DNA of 64,000 bases, from positions 1,415,450 to 1,479,449 of the forward strand of contig NZ_LFIP02000001.1 in assembly GCF_001189235.2 (NCBI RefSeq). The letters run 5' to 3'. The translations under genes were made by a program, and so were the position numbers. The notes beneath the pieces were generated by a model, which did no database searches, was not told the DNA's origin, and worked only from the letters and a program-made list of their open reading frames with translations. Positions 52,170-60,457 of the stretch are shown here, piece after piece. The DNA comes from Bradyrhizobium embrapense. GTDB lineage: Bacteria; Pseudomonadota; Alphaproteobacteria; Rhizobiales; Xanthobacteraceae. The stretch's first letter is position 1, and each line of letters begins with the position of its first letter.

Positions 52170-52909
52170 TTTGCGTCGTGGAAGATCACGCCAACGGTGT
52201 GGCGATGGCCGGATCTGATCCGGCTGACGCCATGGCGCAGATTGACACGATACGGCCCGCGCGTCCCCTGCACCGGACGATGATGCACGGCAAACGCTAC
52301 CGCATCGCCCTTGGTCAGCGGCACCACCTCGGGCCGCGACTGCATCCGCGGCCGCTGCTCGGTCAGCACGAATTCGCCGCCGGTGAAATCGCTGCCCGGC
52401 TGCGACAGAAGGATCGCGACCTGGATCGGGAACACGTGCTCGCCATAGAGATCCTGATGCAGGCAATTATAGTCGCCCTCGCCATATTGCAGCAGCAGCG
52501 GCGTCGGCCGTGTCTGCCCGGCGTCATGGCAGCGCTTCAGGAACGCCGCATGCGACGGCGGGTAGTTGATCTCGATCCCCATCGTCTGGTTCCAGCGATT
52601 GGCGGTGGCGGTCAGCCGCGCATAGAGCGCCGGCCGCAGCTCGCCGATCAGGTCCGGCAGCGGGTATGAGAAATACTTGTACTCGCCGCGGCCAAAACCG
52701 TGGCGGCCCATCACGACCTTGCTGCGGAACCGGCCGTCATCGGGATAGAGCGCGGCGATCGCATCGCATTCCTCCGGCGTCAGCAGGCCGCCCAGGACGG
52801 CGCATCCCTGCCCGTCGAGGTCGGTTGTGATCTGTTCCCAGGCGAGCCCGTCGACGCGGGCGGGAATGCTGGTGGCTGGGCGGGTGAGGGTTTTGGCTGC
52901 TGCTGTCAT
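52166..52909 (-). CDS. 2OG-Fe(II) oxygenase, prolyl-hydroxylase-like
   Basis: Predicted dioxygenase of 247 residues. The double-stranded beta-helix core has the iron pair H151 and D153 (NCLHQDLYGEHVFP). A distal His at 226 (NLRHGVSRIRSG) and basic residues just after it are the likely third ligand and 2OG anchor. The N-terminal part contains FRSKVVMGRHGFGRGEYKYFSYPLPDLI, which is conserved in a bacterial family often encoded beside AlkB. Its TGA overlaps the GTG start of alkB, so the two proteins are probably co-translated. The substrate may be a base, a peptide or a small molecule; the pairing suggests alkylation damage response. I cannot assign a specific reaction. Confidence 0.88.
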   Translation of the reverse strand: MTAAAKTLTRPATSIPARVDGLAWEQITTDLDGQGCAVLGGLLTPEECDAIAALYPDDGRFRSKVVMGRHGFGRGEYKYFSYPLPDLIGELRPALYARLTATANRWNQTMGIEINYPPSHAAFLKRCHDAGQTRPTPLLLQYGEGDYNCLHQDLYGEHVFPIQVAILLSQPGSDFTGGEFVLTEQRPRMQSRPEVVPLTKGDAVAFAVHHRPVQGTRGPYRVNLRHGVSRIRSGHRHTVGVIFHDAK

Positions 52910-52991
52910 AGGGCAGAATCTGGCCCCTGATCGCGGTCGGCGCCACCCGATTTCCGGTGGGAAATGCCGGAGAACTGCGCCCCATCACCGC

Positions 52992-53019
52992 CGTCGCCCC
53001 GGCGAAAGCAGGAACGACG
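52992..53019. repeat. Short hairpin repeat, family B copy 2
   Basis: CGTCGCCCCGGCGAAAGC followed by AGGAACGACG is an imperfect version of the family B hairpin. It lies in the gap between the dioxygenase gene and the DUF2848 gene. The rest of 52910-53066 shows no feature I can support. Confidence 0.6.
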
Positions 53020-53066
53020 GGTGGAGAGAGTCTGGTCACCTCTGCGCGACGACGCGCGGAAAGAGC

Positions 53067-53753
53067 TCAACCCCTGACCGGCAGCGTGACCACGTCATAT
53101 CCGTGGCTAATCTTGCGCTTCATCACCGGGTCTTCCAGCTCGAACTCGAAGCGGCTCGCGGGGCGGATGCCGCCCTTGGCCGCGAACGTGCCGCCGAACA
53201 TGGCGCAGCCGTCGGGCAACGCGCCCTCGTCGAAGCCGCGCGCGATCAGGTCCTTGACCGGGAGCATGTGATCGAGCGTGCCCTCCTGGTAGAGCACGCG
53301 CTGTCCGCCGATCGTGGCCCAGGAGCGCAGGATAAGCTGGTCCCAGTGATCGATGACGTCCTCGAGCTCCCACAATTCAGACGCGACAGGCTTGTCGCAC
53401 ATCTGCTTCGACACCGTGACGCTGTAGCTCTCGACCTTGCGATCGGTATGGTCGGAGCCGCAGCCAACGAAGGTGCGCCCCTGCCAGCCGATCAGCACGA
53501 ACTCGGCCTCGCCGCTGGAGTCCTCGCCGCAGACCTCGATCGTATCGGCGAAAGTGAGCCGGCGTGCCGAGCAACGATAATAGATCGGCGTGGTCGCGGG
53601 CCGCGCGATACCGAGCGCCTCGAGCTCGGCGATGTGCTTGTCGCGCGCCACCGGATCGCGGCCGGTCCAGCCGGCGATCACGGCCTGTTTGATTTCCAGC
53701 GTGAGCGGCGTCGCGACGCCCTTGTCGTCGATAGTGAAGGTGAGATCAAACAC
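53067..53753 (-). CDS. DUF2848 family protein
   Basis: Protein of 228 residues from the GTG at 53753, which overlaps the end of the amidase gene by eight bases. A longer ATG form would add nine residues inside that gene. DUF2848 features are visible: VAGWTGRDPVARDKHIAELEALGI-like sequence near the start, YRCSARRLTFADTIEVCGEDSSGEAEFVLI, VGCGSDHTDRKVESYSVTVSKQMCDKPVA, and an ending FELEDPVMKRKISHGY. The family has an FAH-like look (GCGSDHTDR and GGTFAA region) and is often encoded next to amidases, suggesting a shared pathway. Its reaction is not known. Translational coupling to the amidase gene is the main clue. Confidence 0.85.
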   Translation of the reverse strand: MFDLTFTIDDKGVATPLTLEIKQAVIAGWTGRDPVARDKHIAELEALGIARPATTPIYYRCSARRLTFADTIEVCGEDSSGEAEFVLIGWQGRTFVGCGSDHTDRKVESYSVTVSKQMCDKPVASELWELEDVIDHWDQLILRSWATIGGQRVLYQEGTLDHMLPVKDLIARGFDEGALPDGCAMFGGTFAAKGGIRPASRFEFELEDPVMKRKISHGYDVVTLPVRG

Positions 53754-55095
53754 GGATGACGGTCTCCATTCCGGCCGCAAGCTCGAAGATGCGGCGATCC
53801 GAGCCGCCGGCGGCGGCGAGCATCAGGCCTACCGGTGCCTCGCCCTCGCGATGCGCGGGCAGCGAGATGGCGCAGCCGTCGAGCACGTTGATCAGCGAGG
53901 GATTGCGCAGCGCGCGTAGATTCTCGGTGGCGAATGCCTTGTCGTCGGCAAGGCTCGCAATGGTCGGCGGCAGATTCGCCGTGGTCGGCAGCACCATCGC
54001 ATCATAGGGCGCGATGCGCGCCTCGGTGCGGGCGATGAACGACCGCCGCGCGTTGACGATGTCGATATAGTCGGCGGCCAGGAAGCCCTCGCCGCGCTGG
54101 ATCCGCACCGCGACGCGCGGATCGTAGATGTCGCCCTTGCTCGCCAGCAGGAAGCGGTGCCAGGCATAGCTCTCGGCCGCGGAAAACCCGCCCTTGGCGT
54201 TCATCACGCCGACATCGAGCAGTTCCGGCATTTCGATCCGCTCGATCAGAGCGCCGGCACGCGACAGCGAGGCCAGCGCGCGCTCGAAGGTCTTTGCGAC
54301 GCCATCGTCGAGATCGTCGAGCACGACCGTGGTCGGCACCGCGAGCCGCATGCCCTTGACCGGGCGCGGCGCGAGCGGCGTCACCGGCTCGTCGGCCAGC
54401 ACCGCGTCGAGCGCGGCGCAGCAGGCGACTGAATTGGCCAGGGGGCCGTAGCTATCCAGCGTGAACGACAGCGGCACGCCGCCATCGAGCGGAATCCGGC
54501 GCTGGGTCGGCTTGTAGCCGACGATGCCGTTGAAGGCGGCCGGAATGCGGCACGAGCCGCCGGTGTCGGTGCCGAGCGCGCCGAACGCCATGCCGTCGGC
54601 GATCGAGACCGCCGCGCCCGAGGATGAGCCGCCGGGCACATGGCCGACGCTCCGATTCCAGGCGCTCTTCGGCGTCCCGTAATGCGGATTGATGCCGATA
54701 CCCGAATAGGCGAACTCGGTCATGTTGGTGCGGCCGATCACGATGAAGCCGGCGCGCCTGAGCCGCGCCACCACGGGTGCATCGGCATCCGCCGGCGCGG
54801 AATCATCCAGCGCGCGGGAGCCGGCGCGCGTCACTTGCCCCTTGATGTCGAACAGGTCCTTGATCGAGACCGGAATGCCGGCAAAGGGCGACGGCGCGGC
54901 GTTGGCCTTGCGCAGGTGGTCCATGGCATCGGCGGCTTCCAGCGCCGCGTCGCGGTCGACCAGGGTGAAGGTGCGCTGGCCCTCGCCCGACGGATCGGCG
55001 ATCCTGGCGATGCATTGCTCGACGAGCTTGCGGGCAGAGGTCGCGCCGCTGGCGAGGTCGGCGGCAAGGGAGGCGAGCGTCGGATTTTTCGGCAT
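53746..55095 (-). CDS. Amidase signature family hydrolase
   Basis: Amide hydrolase of 449 residues (start at 55095, MPKNPTLASLAADL; the ATG 40 codons earlier adds an Arg-rich stub not seen in the family). The Ser-cis-Ser-Lys triad is visible: K79 in PVSIKDLFDIKG, the cis-Ser in GGSSSGAA near 158, and the nucleophile S181 in GTDTGGSCRIPAA. The substrate is an amide or a small cyclic imide of unknown identity. It forms an overlapping pair with the DUF2848 gene and lies 162 bases after a Liv-type importer operon on the same strand, so imported amides are a reasonable guess. GatA is excluded, as no gatB or gatC is nearby. Confidence 0.93.
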   Translation of the reverse strand: MPKNPTLASLAADLASGATSARKLVEQCIARIADPSGEGQRTFTLVDRDAALEAADAMDHLRKANAAPSPFAGIPVSIKDLFDIKGQVTRAGSRALDDSAPADADAPVVARLRRAGFIVIGRTNMTEFAYSGIGINPHYGTPKSAWNRSVGHVPGGSSSGAAVSIADGMAFGALGTDTGGSCRIPAAFNGIVGYKPTQRRIPLDGGVPLSFTLDSYGPLANSVACCAALDAVLADEPVTPLAPRPVKGMRLAVPTTVVLDDLDDGVAKTFERALASLSRAGALIERIEMPELLDVGVMNAKGGFSAAESYAWHRFLLASKGDIYDPRVAVRIQRGEGFLAADYIDIVNARRSFIARTEARIAPYDAMVLPTTANLPPTIASLADDKAFATENLRALRNPSLINVLDGCAISLPAHREGEAPVGLMLAAAGGSDRRIFELAAGMETVIRV

Positions 55096-55189
55096 GGCTT
55101 TCACTTCACGGCTTGCTGGCTGGCAATTCAAACGGTCTTGCAGCTGATTGTGGCGCGAACCGGCGCTGATTGCCAGATCGGCGCTAGCG

Positions 55190-55248
55190 CTTCTTTTTTG
55201 ACGCGTTTTCTTCACGCGAACCGGTGTCCACTTCGCTCGAAAACGCTT
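55190..55248. repeat. Rhizobial intergenic repeat element, GACGCGTTTTC type
   Basis: Arms GCGTTTTC (left) and GAAAACGC (right) flank GCGAACCGGTGTCCACTTCG. I recognise this arrangement as one that recurs between genes in Bradyrhizobium-type genomes. It separates the LivF gene from the amidase gene and may form a long hairpin in the transcript. Confidence 0.65.
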
Positions 55249-55257
55249 CCGCCAGCG

Positions 55258-55977
55258 TCACTTCAGCCCGAAATAGGCCCGGTGCAGCTCCTCATTGCCG
55301 CTCATCTCGGCAACCGTGCCGGAGAACCGGATCCGCCCGCCTTCCAGCACGAATACGCGGGTGGCAATCTCGAGAAAACCGATATTTTGCTCGGCGATCA
55401 GGAGCGCCAGTCCGCGGCCCTGCAGGCTCGACAGGGCGCGGAGCACCTCCTTGACGAACAGCGGCGACAGCCCGGCCGAGGGCTCATCCATCACAAGCAG
55501 CTTCGGCTCGGCCGACAGCGCCTTGGCGATGCCGAGCATCTTGCGCTGGCCGCCGGACAGGCTGGAGGCCGGGTCGCGGCGCTTGTCGCGCAGCACCGGG
55601 AACAGGCCGTATAGTTCGTCGACCCGCGCACCTGGATTGGTGTGGCCGAGCGCCTGTGCCCCGACGCGGATATTCTCCTCAATCGACAGATCGGGAAACA
55701 CCGCAAGCTCCGACATGTAGGTCATGCCGCGCTTCATCCGATCCGAGGATCGCATCTTCGTGATGTCCTCGCCGCCGAGCTTGATGTGGCCGCTGCGGGC
55801 CTCGATCAGGCCGACCAGCGATTTCAGGAAGGTGGTCTTGCCCGCGCCATTGGCACCGAGCAAAAGGACGGTCTCGCCGGGGCGGACGTCGAGATCGACA
55901 CCCCACAACACCTGCATGGTGCCGTAGCCGGCATCGACGCCCTTGGCGTCCAGAAGCGACACCGCATCAGTGGGCAT
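55258..55977 (-). CDS. Liv-type ABC transporter ATP-binding protein (LivF), second system
   Basis: ABC ATPase of 239 residues. Walker A is GANGAGKTTFLK near residue 38, the signature LSGGQRKMLGIAKALS near 142, and Walker B KLLVMDEPSAGLSP near 162, followed by ALLIAEQNIGFLEIA. It overlaps the end of the LivG gene by 11 bases. It completes an importer encoded by five genes from 59817 down to 55258. Unlike the first system in this window, permease and ATPase are separate here. Confidence 0.93.
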   Translation of the reverse strand: MPTDAVSLLDAKGVDAGYGTMQVLWGVDLDVRPGETVLLLGANGAGKTTFLKSLVGLIEARSGHIKLGGEDITKMRSSDRMKRGMTYMSELAVFPDLSIEENIRVGAQALGHTNPGARVDELYGLFPVLRDKRRDPASSLSGGQRKMLGIAKALSAEPKLLVMDEPSAGLSPLFVKEVLRALSSLQGRGLALLIAEQNIGFLEIATRVFVLEGGRIRFSGTVAEMSGNEELHRAYFGLK

Positions 55978-56698
55978 GCTCGCCTCCCAGAAACACCTCG
56001 ATCACCTGCGGCTCGCGCACCGCGGTGGCGAGCGTGCCTTCGAATATCTCCTTGCCCGCATTGAGCACGATGACACGGTCGGTGATCTGCTCGATGAAGC
56101 CCATCAGATGCTCGACCACGATGATCGCCATGCCGGTCGCGGCCAGCGCCTTGATGCGGCCGGCAATCCAGTCGAGCTCGGCCGGGTTGAGACCGGCGGC
56201 GAGCTCGTCGAGCAGCAATAGCCGCGGCCGTGTCGCCAGCGCACGGGTCAGATCGAGCATCTTCTGCTGCGCGCTGTTGAGATCGGCGGCAGGACGGTCC
56301 GCGACCTCCTTCAGTCGGTATTCCTCAAGCAACTCGGCAATCGACGGCGGCGTGCCAGTCGCGCCGCCATAGGCCAGCGCCACCTGGATGTTCTCGCGCA
56401 CCGTGAGCGACAGGAACGGCTTCGGCACCTGGAAGGTGCGGTTGATGCCGCGGTGAACGAGCTTGTGCGAAGCGACGCCGCCGGAGGACGCGCCGTCGAA
56501 CACGACCTCGCCGCCATCGGGCGCATAGAGACCCGAGATCACGTTGATCGCCGTGGTCTTGCCGGAGCCGTTCGGGCCGACGAGGCCAAGGATCTCGCCG
56601 GGCACGACGTGGAAGCTCAGGCCGTCGAGCGCATGGAAGCCGCCGAAGCGCTTGACCAGCTTGGAGACCTTGAGGATGGAGTTCTGCTCAGGGGACAT
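55967..56698 (-). CDS. Liv-type ABC transporter ATP-binding protein (LivG), second system
   Basis: ABC ATPase of 243 residues. Walker A is GPNGSGKTTAIN near residue 40, the signature region reads LNSAQQKMLDLTRALA near 150 (S-A-Q-Q in place of S-G-G-Q, a variation seen in LivG proteins), and Walker B is LLLLDELAAGLNP near 170, where Glu-Leu replaces the common Glu-Pro. The switch His is in IIVVEHLMGFIEQ. It overlaps its neighbours on both sides. The Walker B form D-E-L is mildly unusual but keeps the catalytic Glu. Confidence 0.92.
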   Translation of the reverse strand: MSPEQNSILKVSKLVKRFGGFHALDGLSFHVVPGEILGLVGPNGSGKTTAINVISGLYAPDGGEVVFDGASSGGVASHKLVHRGINRTFQVPKPFLSLTVRENIQVALAYGGATGTPPSIAELLEEYRLKEVADRPAADLNSAQQKMLDLTRALATRPRLLLLDELAAGLNPAELDWIAGRIKALAATGMAIIVVEHLMGFIEQITDRVIVLNAGKEIFEGTLATAVREPQVIEVFLGGEHAH

Positions 56699-57608
56699 GC
56701 CACCCCCTGCGCGTTGCCAGCGACACCAGGCCTGCCGGCAGGAACAGCACCAGTCCCATGATCAAGAGGCCATAGATCAGCTGGAAATATTGCGGCGTAG
56801 TGAAGCCGATCAGATTGTAGATGCCGTAGAGGATCAGCACGCCGACGATCGGTCCGGTAATGGTGGCAACCCCGCCGAACAGCGCGAACACGATCGCGAA
56901 GATCGAGAACTCGCCGGAGAACACGTTATCGGGATAGAACACCGAGACGTACCAGGCATAGATGCCTCCGGCGAGGCCCGCGACCAGCGCCGAGGCGAGC
57001 CAGGCGATCACCCGCATCTTCACGATATTGACGCCGGCCATCGAGGCCGACACCGCATCCTCGCGCACCGCCTGCAGTGCCAGCCCGAACGGCGAGTTCT
57101 TGAGATAGATCACCGCGCCAACCGTCAGCGCCATCACGATGACGGCAGCGTAATAGGCATGGGTCGGGTTGAACGTGCCGGTCAGCGACACGCCGTAGGG
57201 GCCCTTGGTGATCCCCTCCAGCGCCGGGTTGGCGACGAAATGCAGCACTGCGAGCGAGGCCGCAAGGTTGGCGATCGCGAAATACGCCCCCGACAACCGC
57301 AGCAGCGGCGTCAGCAACAGGCCGAGCGCCACCGCGACGAGGCCGCCGACCAGCACGGCCAGCGGCGCGGGCGTCTGCAGATGCATCACCATGATGGCGA
57401 AGCCATAGGCGCCGGCCCCGAAGAAGCCGACATAGCCGAACGGCAGATAGCCGGTGAAGCCATAGATGATGTTCACGCCTTGCGCGAGGATCAGGAAGAT
57501 CACGAAGTTGAACAGCAACAGATGGTTTTGATAGACGCCGGGCAGCAGTGCGAACACCACCACCAGCGGCGCCAGGATAAACAGCAGATGCTTCGATGCA
57601 TTATGCAA
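56688..57608 (-). CDS. Liv-type ABC transporter permease (LivM), second system
   Basis: Inner-membrane permease of 306 residues with about nine to ten membrane segments. Family features are LLLFNFVIFLILAQGVNIIYGFTGYLPFGYVGFFGAGAYGF near the start, the cytoplasmic loop GLALQAVREDAVSASMAGVNIVKMRVIAWL with its EAA-type motif, and IFAIVFALFGGVATITGPIVGVLIL in the C-terminal half. It overlaps LivH at one end and LivG at the other. No C-terminal ATPase is fused, unlike the first system. Confidence 0.93.
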   Translation of the reverse strand: MHNASKHLLFILAPLVVVFALLPGVYQNHLLLFNFVIFLILAQGVNIIYGFTGYLPFGYVGFFGAGAYGFAIMVMHLQTPAPLAVLVGGLVAVALGLLLTPLLRLSGAYFAIANLAASLAVLHFVANPALEGITKGPYGVSLTGTFNPTHAYYAAVIVMALTVGAVIYLKNSPFGLALQAVREDAVSASMAGVNIVKMRVIAWLASALVAGLAGGIYAWYVSVFYPDNVFSGEFSIFAIVFALFGGVATITGPIVGVLILYGIYNLIGFTTPQYFQLIYGLLIMGLVLFLPAGLVSLATRRGWHVP

Positions 57609-58524
57609 CGCGCACCCGCCTTCCGAGCAGACCGCTCGGGCGCAACAACAGGATCACGATCAACAACACATAGGGCAACAGGTCGGCCCAGGAACTGAGA
57701 TAGGTCTGCACAAGCATGTAGCAGAGGCCATAGACGACGCCGCCGAGCGCGGTGCCCAGCGGATTGCCGAGCGAGCCGAGCACGACGATCGCAAACGAGG
57801 TCACCGTCGCATCGGCGCCGAAGGCCGGCGTCACCGAGCCAAACATGAAGGGCGCGAACACGCCGGCGACCGCCGCGATGCCGAGCCCGATGCCGAACGC
57901 CGCCGCCGAGACGCGATCGACATCGATGCCGGTCGCCAAGGCCTCGTCACGGCGTGACATCACCGCGCGGGTCAGGGTGCCGAGCCGCGTGTGGTAGAGA
58001 TAGAGATAGACAAATCCAATCGCGATCAGGCTGGTGATGGCCGCGATCACCCAGGGTGCAGGAAAGCCCTGGCCGAAGATCTGGATCGGCCCTGCCCCGC
58101 CGGCCTTGCCGCCGAACCACTTGACCTTGATGGTCGTGAACACGGTGCCGAGCAGCCGGCTCTGGATCGAGCGCTCGCTGGTGCCGGCGAAGATCGTGGT
58201 GACGGCTTCGATCACCTGCGACAGGCCGAAGAACAGGATGATCGACAGCATTTCCGGATTGGCCGAGCCCTGCAGCCGCGGCACCAGCACCCAGTACAGC
58301 AGCACGCCCGCCAGCACGAAGACCACGAACGCCAGCGGCACCGCGAACAGCGGGTCGATGCCGGCAATGCCGACCACGCCGAGCGCGATGAAGGCGCCCA
58401 GCATCAGGATGTCGCCATGCGCAAGATTGACGATGCGCATGACGCCGAACACGAGATTGAGACCGATGCCGACCAGGCTGAAATACAGCCCGAACAGCAC
58501 GCCGGCAACGAGCGCATAGGTCAT
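57601..58524 (-). CDS. Liv-type ABC transporter permease (LivH), second system
   Basis: Inner-membrane permease of 307 residues. The N-terminus GVLFGLYFSLVGIGLNLVFGVMRIVNLAHGDILMLGAF is the usual LivH start. The cytoplasmic loop TRAVMSRRDEALATGIDVDRV carries the EAA-type motif, and the end has SFAIVVLGSLGNPLGTALGGVVYGL. It overlaps LivM by eight bases. The binding-protein gene lies 45 bases upstream. Confidence 0.93.
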   Translation of the reverse strand: MTYALVAGVLFGLYFSLVGIGLNLVFGVMRIVNLAHGDILMLGAFIALGVVGIAGIDPLFAVPLAFVVFVLAGVLLYWVLVPRLQGSANPEMLSIILFFGLSQVIEAVTTIFAGTSERSIQSRLLGTVFTTIKVKWFGGKAGGAGPIQIFGQGFPAPWVIAAITSLIAIGFVYLYLYHTRLGTLTRAVMSRRDEALATGIDVDRVSAAAFGIGLGIAAVAGVFAPFMFGSVTPAFGADATVTSFAIVVLGSLGNPLGTALGGVVYGLCYMLVQTYLSSWADLLPYVLLIVILLLRPSGLLGRRVRVA

Positions 58525-58569
58525 GCTATCGCTCGCCGCCGGAGATTGCGCCTGCCGCCCGAGACTGCA

Positions 58570-59817
58570 TCACGGCGCCGGATAGATCGGCTTGCCGGTG
58601 GCGGTCTCGTGCGGATAGATCGAGACGAACTTGATGTGATCGTGCTCGTCGACCGTGAGCTGGCCGAGCGGCGTCAATTCGCCGATCTGCCCGCCCGTTT
58701 CATCCAGCGCGAAGGTGCCGTCCAGCGTCTTGAGCTGGCCTGAGAGCGAGAACACCGCGCGGCGCAGCTCCATCTGGTCGAGGCTGGTCGCAACCGACAG
58801 CGTCTTCTCGATCACCAGCGCCGTGGTGTAACCGGCCACCGCGTTGAAGCCGAACTCCATCTTGCCGTCATTGTACTTCTTCAGCCAGGCGGCGCGGAAA
58901 TCCTTCATGGTCATCCCGAAATTGACGGGATAATCCAGCTCGGACGGCGGCACATAGGTCCAGATGTGCTCCAGCCCCTTGGCGCCGACGTTCTTCTCGA
59001 GCAGCTCGGTCTCGAGGCCGGCATAGATCGCGAACAGCATCTTGAACTTGGTGCCGACGTCCTGGACGTTGCGCAGGAAGGCGATGTCGTTGGGTGCGTA
59101 GCCGAAATGGATCACCGCGTCGGGATTGGCGTTGCTGATGTTGTTGATGATGACGTTGTAGTTGGTGGTCTCGGTCGGCACGCCCTGATCGTAGACGATC
59201 TCGATCGGCGCGCCGGACTCCTTGACGAACTTGCGGAACGCGTTGGCCTGGGTGCCGGTGAACTCGTTGGTCGCGTAGAGGATGGCGACCTTCTTGATGC
59301 CGAGGCCCGGACCATCATGGCTGATGAAATCAGCGACCGGCTTCGGCCAGACCGTCGACACCGGGTCGGCCATCAGCGCGATGTAGGGATTGTCCTTGGA
59401 GAAGAAGCTCGCGCCGGTGCCGGTCTGGTCGAACAGGAACATCTTGTGGTCGCGCGCGATCGCAACGGCCGGCGCGGTCAGCACCGACCCGGAATCGGCG
59501 ACCAGGAGGTCGACCTTATCCTGGGTGACGAGCTGGTTATAAAGCGTCGAGGCCGTCGCGGTGTTGCTCTGGTCGTCGTAGGAGACGAGCTTGATCGGGA
59601 TCTTCTTGTCGAACGCCTTCACGAAGACGCCACCCTCGGCGTTCTTCTGCTCGACCCACAATTTGAGCGAGCTGTAGACCGGCATCGAGATCGAGGCATA
59701 GCGCCCCGAGGACGCGTAGAGCGTGCCGATCTTGATCTCCGACGGTGCGTCGGCGGCGACCGCCTGCGTGGCAAATGCGAGGCTGGCAGCGAGTGCCGCG
59801 CCGATGATCCTCAGCAT
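58570..59817 (-). CDS. Liv-type ABC substrate-binding protein, second system
   Basis: Periplasmic binding protein of 415 residues. The start at 59817 has a GGGAGGA ribosome site at good spacing and yields a Sec signal peptide (MLRIIGAALAASLAFATQ, cleavage after AVAA region). A longer ATG form adds 40 Arg-rich residues and is rejected. The mature protein opens IKIGTLYASSGRYASISMPVYSSLKLWVEQKNAEGG, then KLVSYDDQSNTATASTLYNQLV and DLLVADSGSVLTAPAVAIA, all usual for Liv-type binding proteins of the amide/aromatic branch. It is divergent from a DUF35/thiolase/SDR operon, which suggests a cargo broken down through CoA thioesters. Cargo is not determined. Confidence 0.92.
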   Translation of the reverse strand: MLRIIGAALAASLAFATQAVAADAPSEIKIGTLYASSGRYASISMPVYSSLKLWVEQKNAEGGVFVKAFDKKIPIKLVSYDDQSNTATASTLYNQLVTQDKVDLLVADSGSVLTAPAVAIARDHKMFLFDQTGTGASFFSKDNPYIALMADPVSTVWPKPVADFISHDGPGLGIKKVAILYATNEFTGTQANAFRKFVKESGAPIEIVYDQGVPTETTNYNVIINNISNANPDAVIHFGYAPNDIAFLRNVQDVGTKFKMLFAIYAGLETELLEKNVGAKGLEHIWTYVPPSELDYPVNFGMTMKDFRAAWLKKYNDGKMEFGFNAVAGYTTALVIEKTLSVATSLDQMELRRAVFSLSGQLKTLDGTFALDETGGQIGELTPLGQLTVDEHDHIKFVSIYPHETATGKPIYPAP

Positions 59818-60039
59818 GATATGATTCCTCCCGGGTATCTTGGACGTCTCTTGGACCGCGGCCCTTCTACGCGCCGGACCGGAGCGACACAAGCATCGCG
59901 GCCTTAGCAATTGTGCGAGGGGCGGAATATGCGGCATGCGCGGGACACAGGCCGCTGCGCGGGGCGTGGATGGACCGTTGACGGCCCTCGGTCCGATGGC
60001 GCATCAAGACCGTAACGATTTCGGGAGGAAGTATCAGAC

Positions 60040-60453
60040 ATGGCCGAGCCCGCGCGCGCGAAACCAAAGCCGACACCTGAGACCCAGCATTTCTGGGACG
60101 GCACCAAGGCCGGCGAGTTGCGCCTGCAGCGCTGTGACGCCTGCGCCAATGTCTACTTCCCGCCGCGGCCGTTCTGCCCCTCCTGCGCCTCGCGCAAGGT
60201 CTCGGTCTTCAAGGCCAGCGGCAAGGGCAAGCTCTACAGCTACGTCATCAACCACCGTCCCGCCGCCCCCGGCTTCACGCCGCCTTACGCGATCGCCATC
60301 GTCGAGCTCGACGAAGGCCCGCGCATGATGAGCAACATCATCGATTGTCCGCAGACGCCGGAAGCGCTCGAGCTCGACATGCCGCTCGAGGTCGCCTTCG
60401 AGGCGCTCGATGACAAGATCACCCTTCCTTTGTTCCGCCCGGCAAAGGGGTAA
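60040..60453 (+). CDS. Zn-ribbon and OB-fold (DUF35) protein
   Basis: Protein of 137 residues of the DUF35 family, usually the partner of a thiolase-like enzyme. The rubredoxin-type Zn ribbon has four cysteines: RCDACANVYFPPRPFCPSC, i.e. CX2C ... CX2C, near residues 31-48. The OB fold follows (SGKGKLYSYVINHRPAAPGF, PPYAIAIVELDEGPRMMSNII). DUF35 partners bind acyl-CoA in archaeal acetoacetyl-CoA complexes and in steroid side-chain degradation (as in the Ltp2 aldolase-DUF35 pair). It lies 4 bases before the thiolase gene, so a complex is very likely. Confidence 0.92.
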   Translation: MAEPARAKPKPTPETQHFWDGTKAGELRLQRCDACANVYFPPRPFCPSCASRKVSVFKASGKGKLYSYVINHRPAAPGFTPPYAIAIVELDEGPRMMSNIIDCPQTPEALELDMPLEVAFEALDDKITLPLFRPAKG

Positions 60454-60457
60454 TGTG

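Noticed and set aside
51501..52466. A longer ATG form of the AlkB gene (321 residues)
   Set aside because: The extra 99 residues lie within the upstream oxygenase gene, are Arg/Ala-rich and do not match AlkB. The GTG at 52169 gives the normal length.
53746..55095. GatA (glutamyl-tRNA amidotransferase subunit A)
   Set aside because: No gatB or gatC is nearby, and the protein is shorter and partnered with DUF2848.
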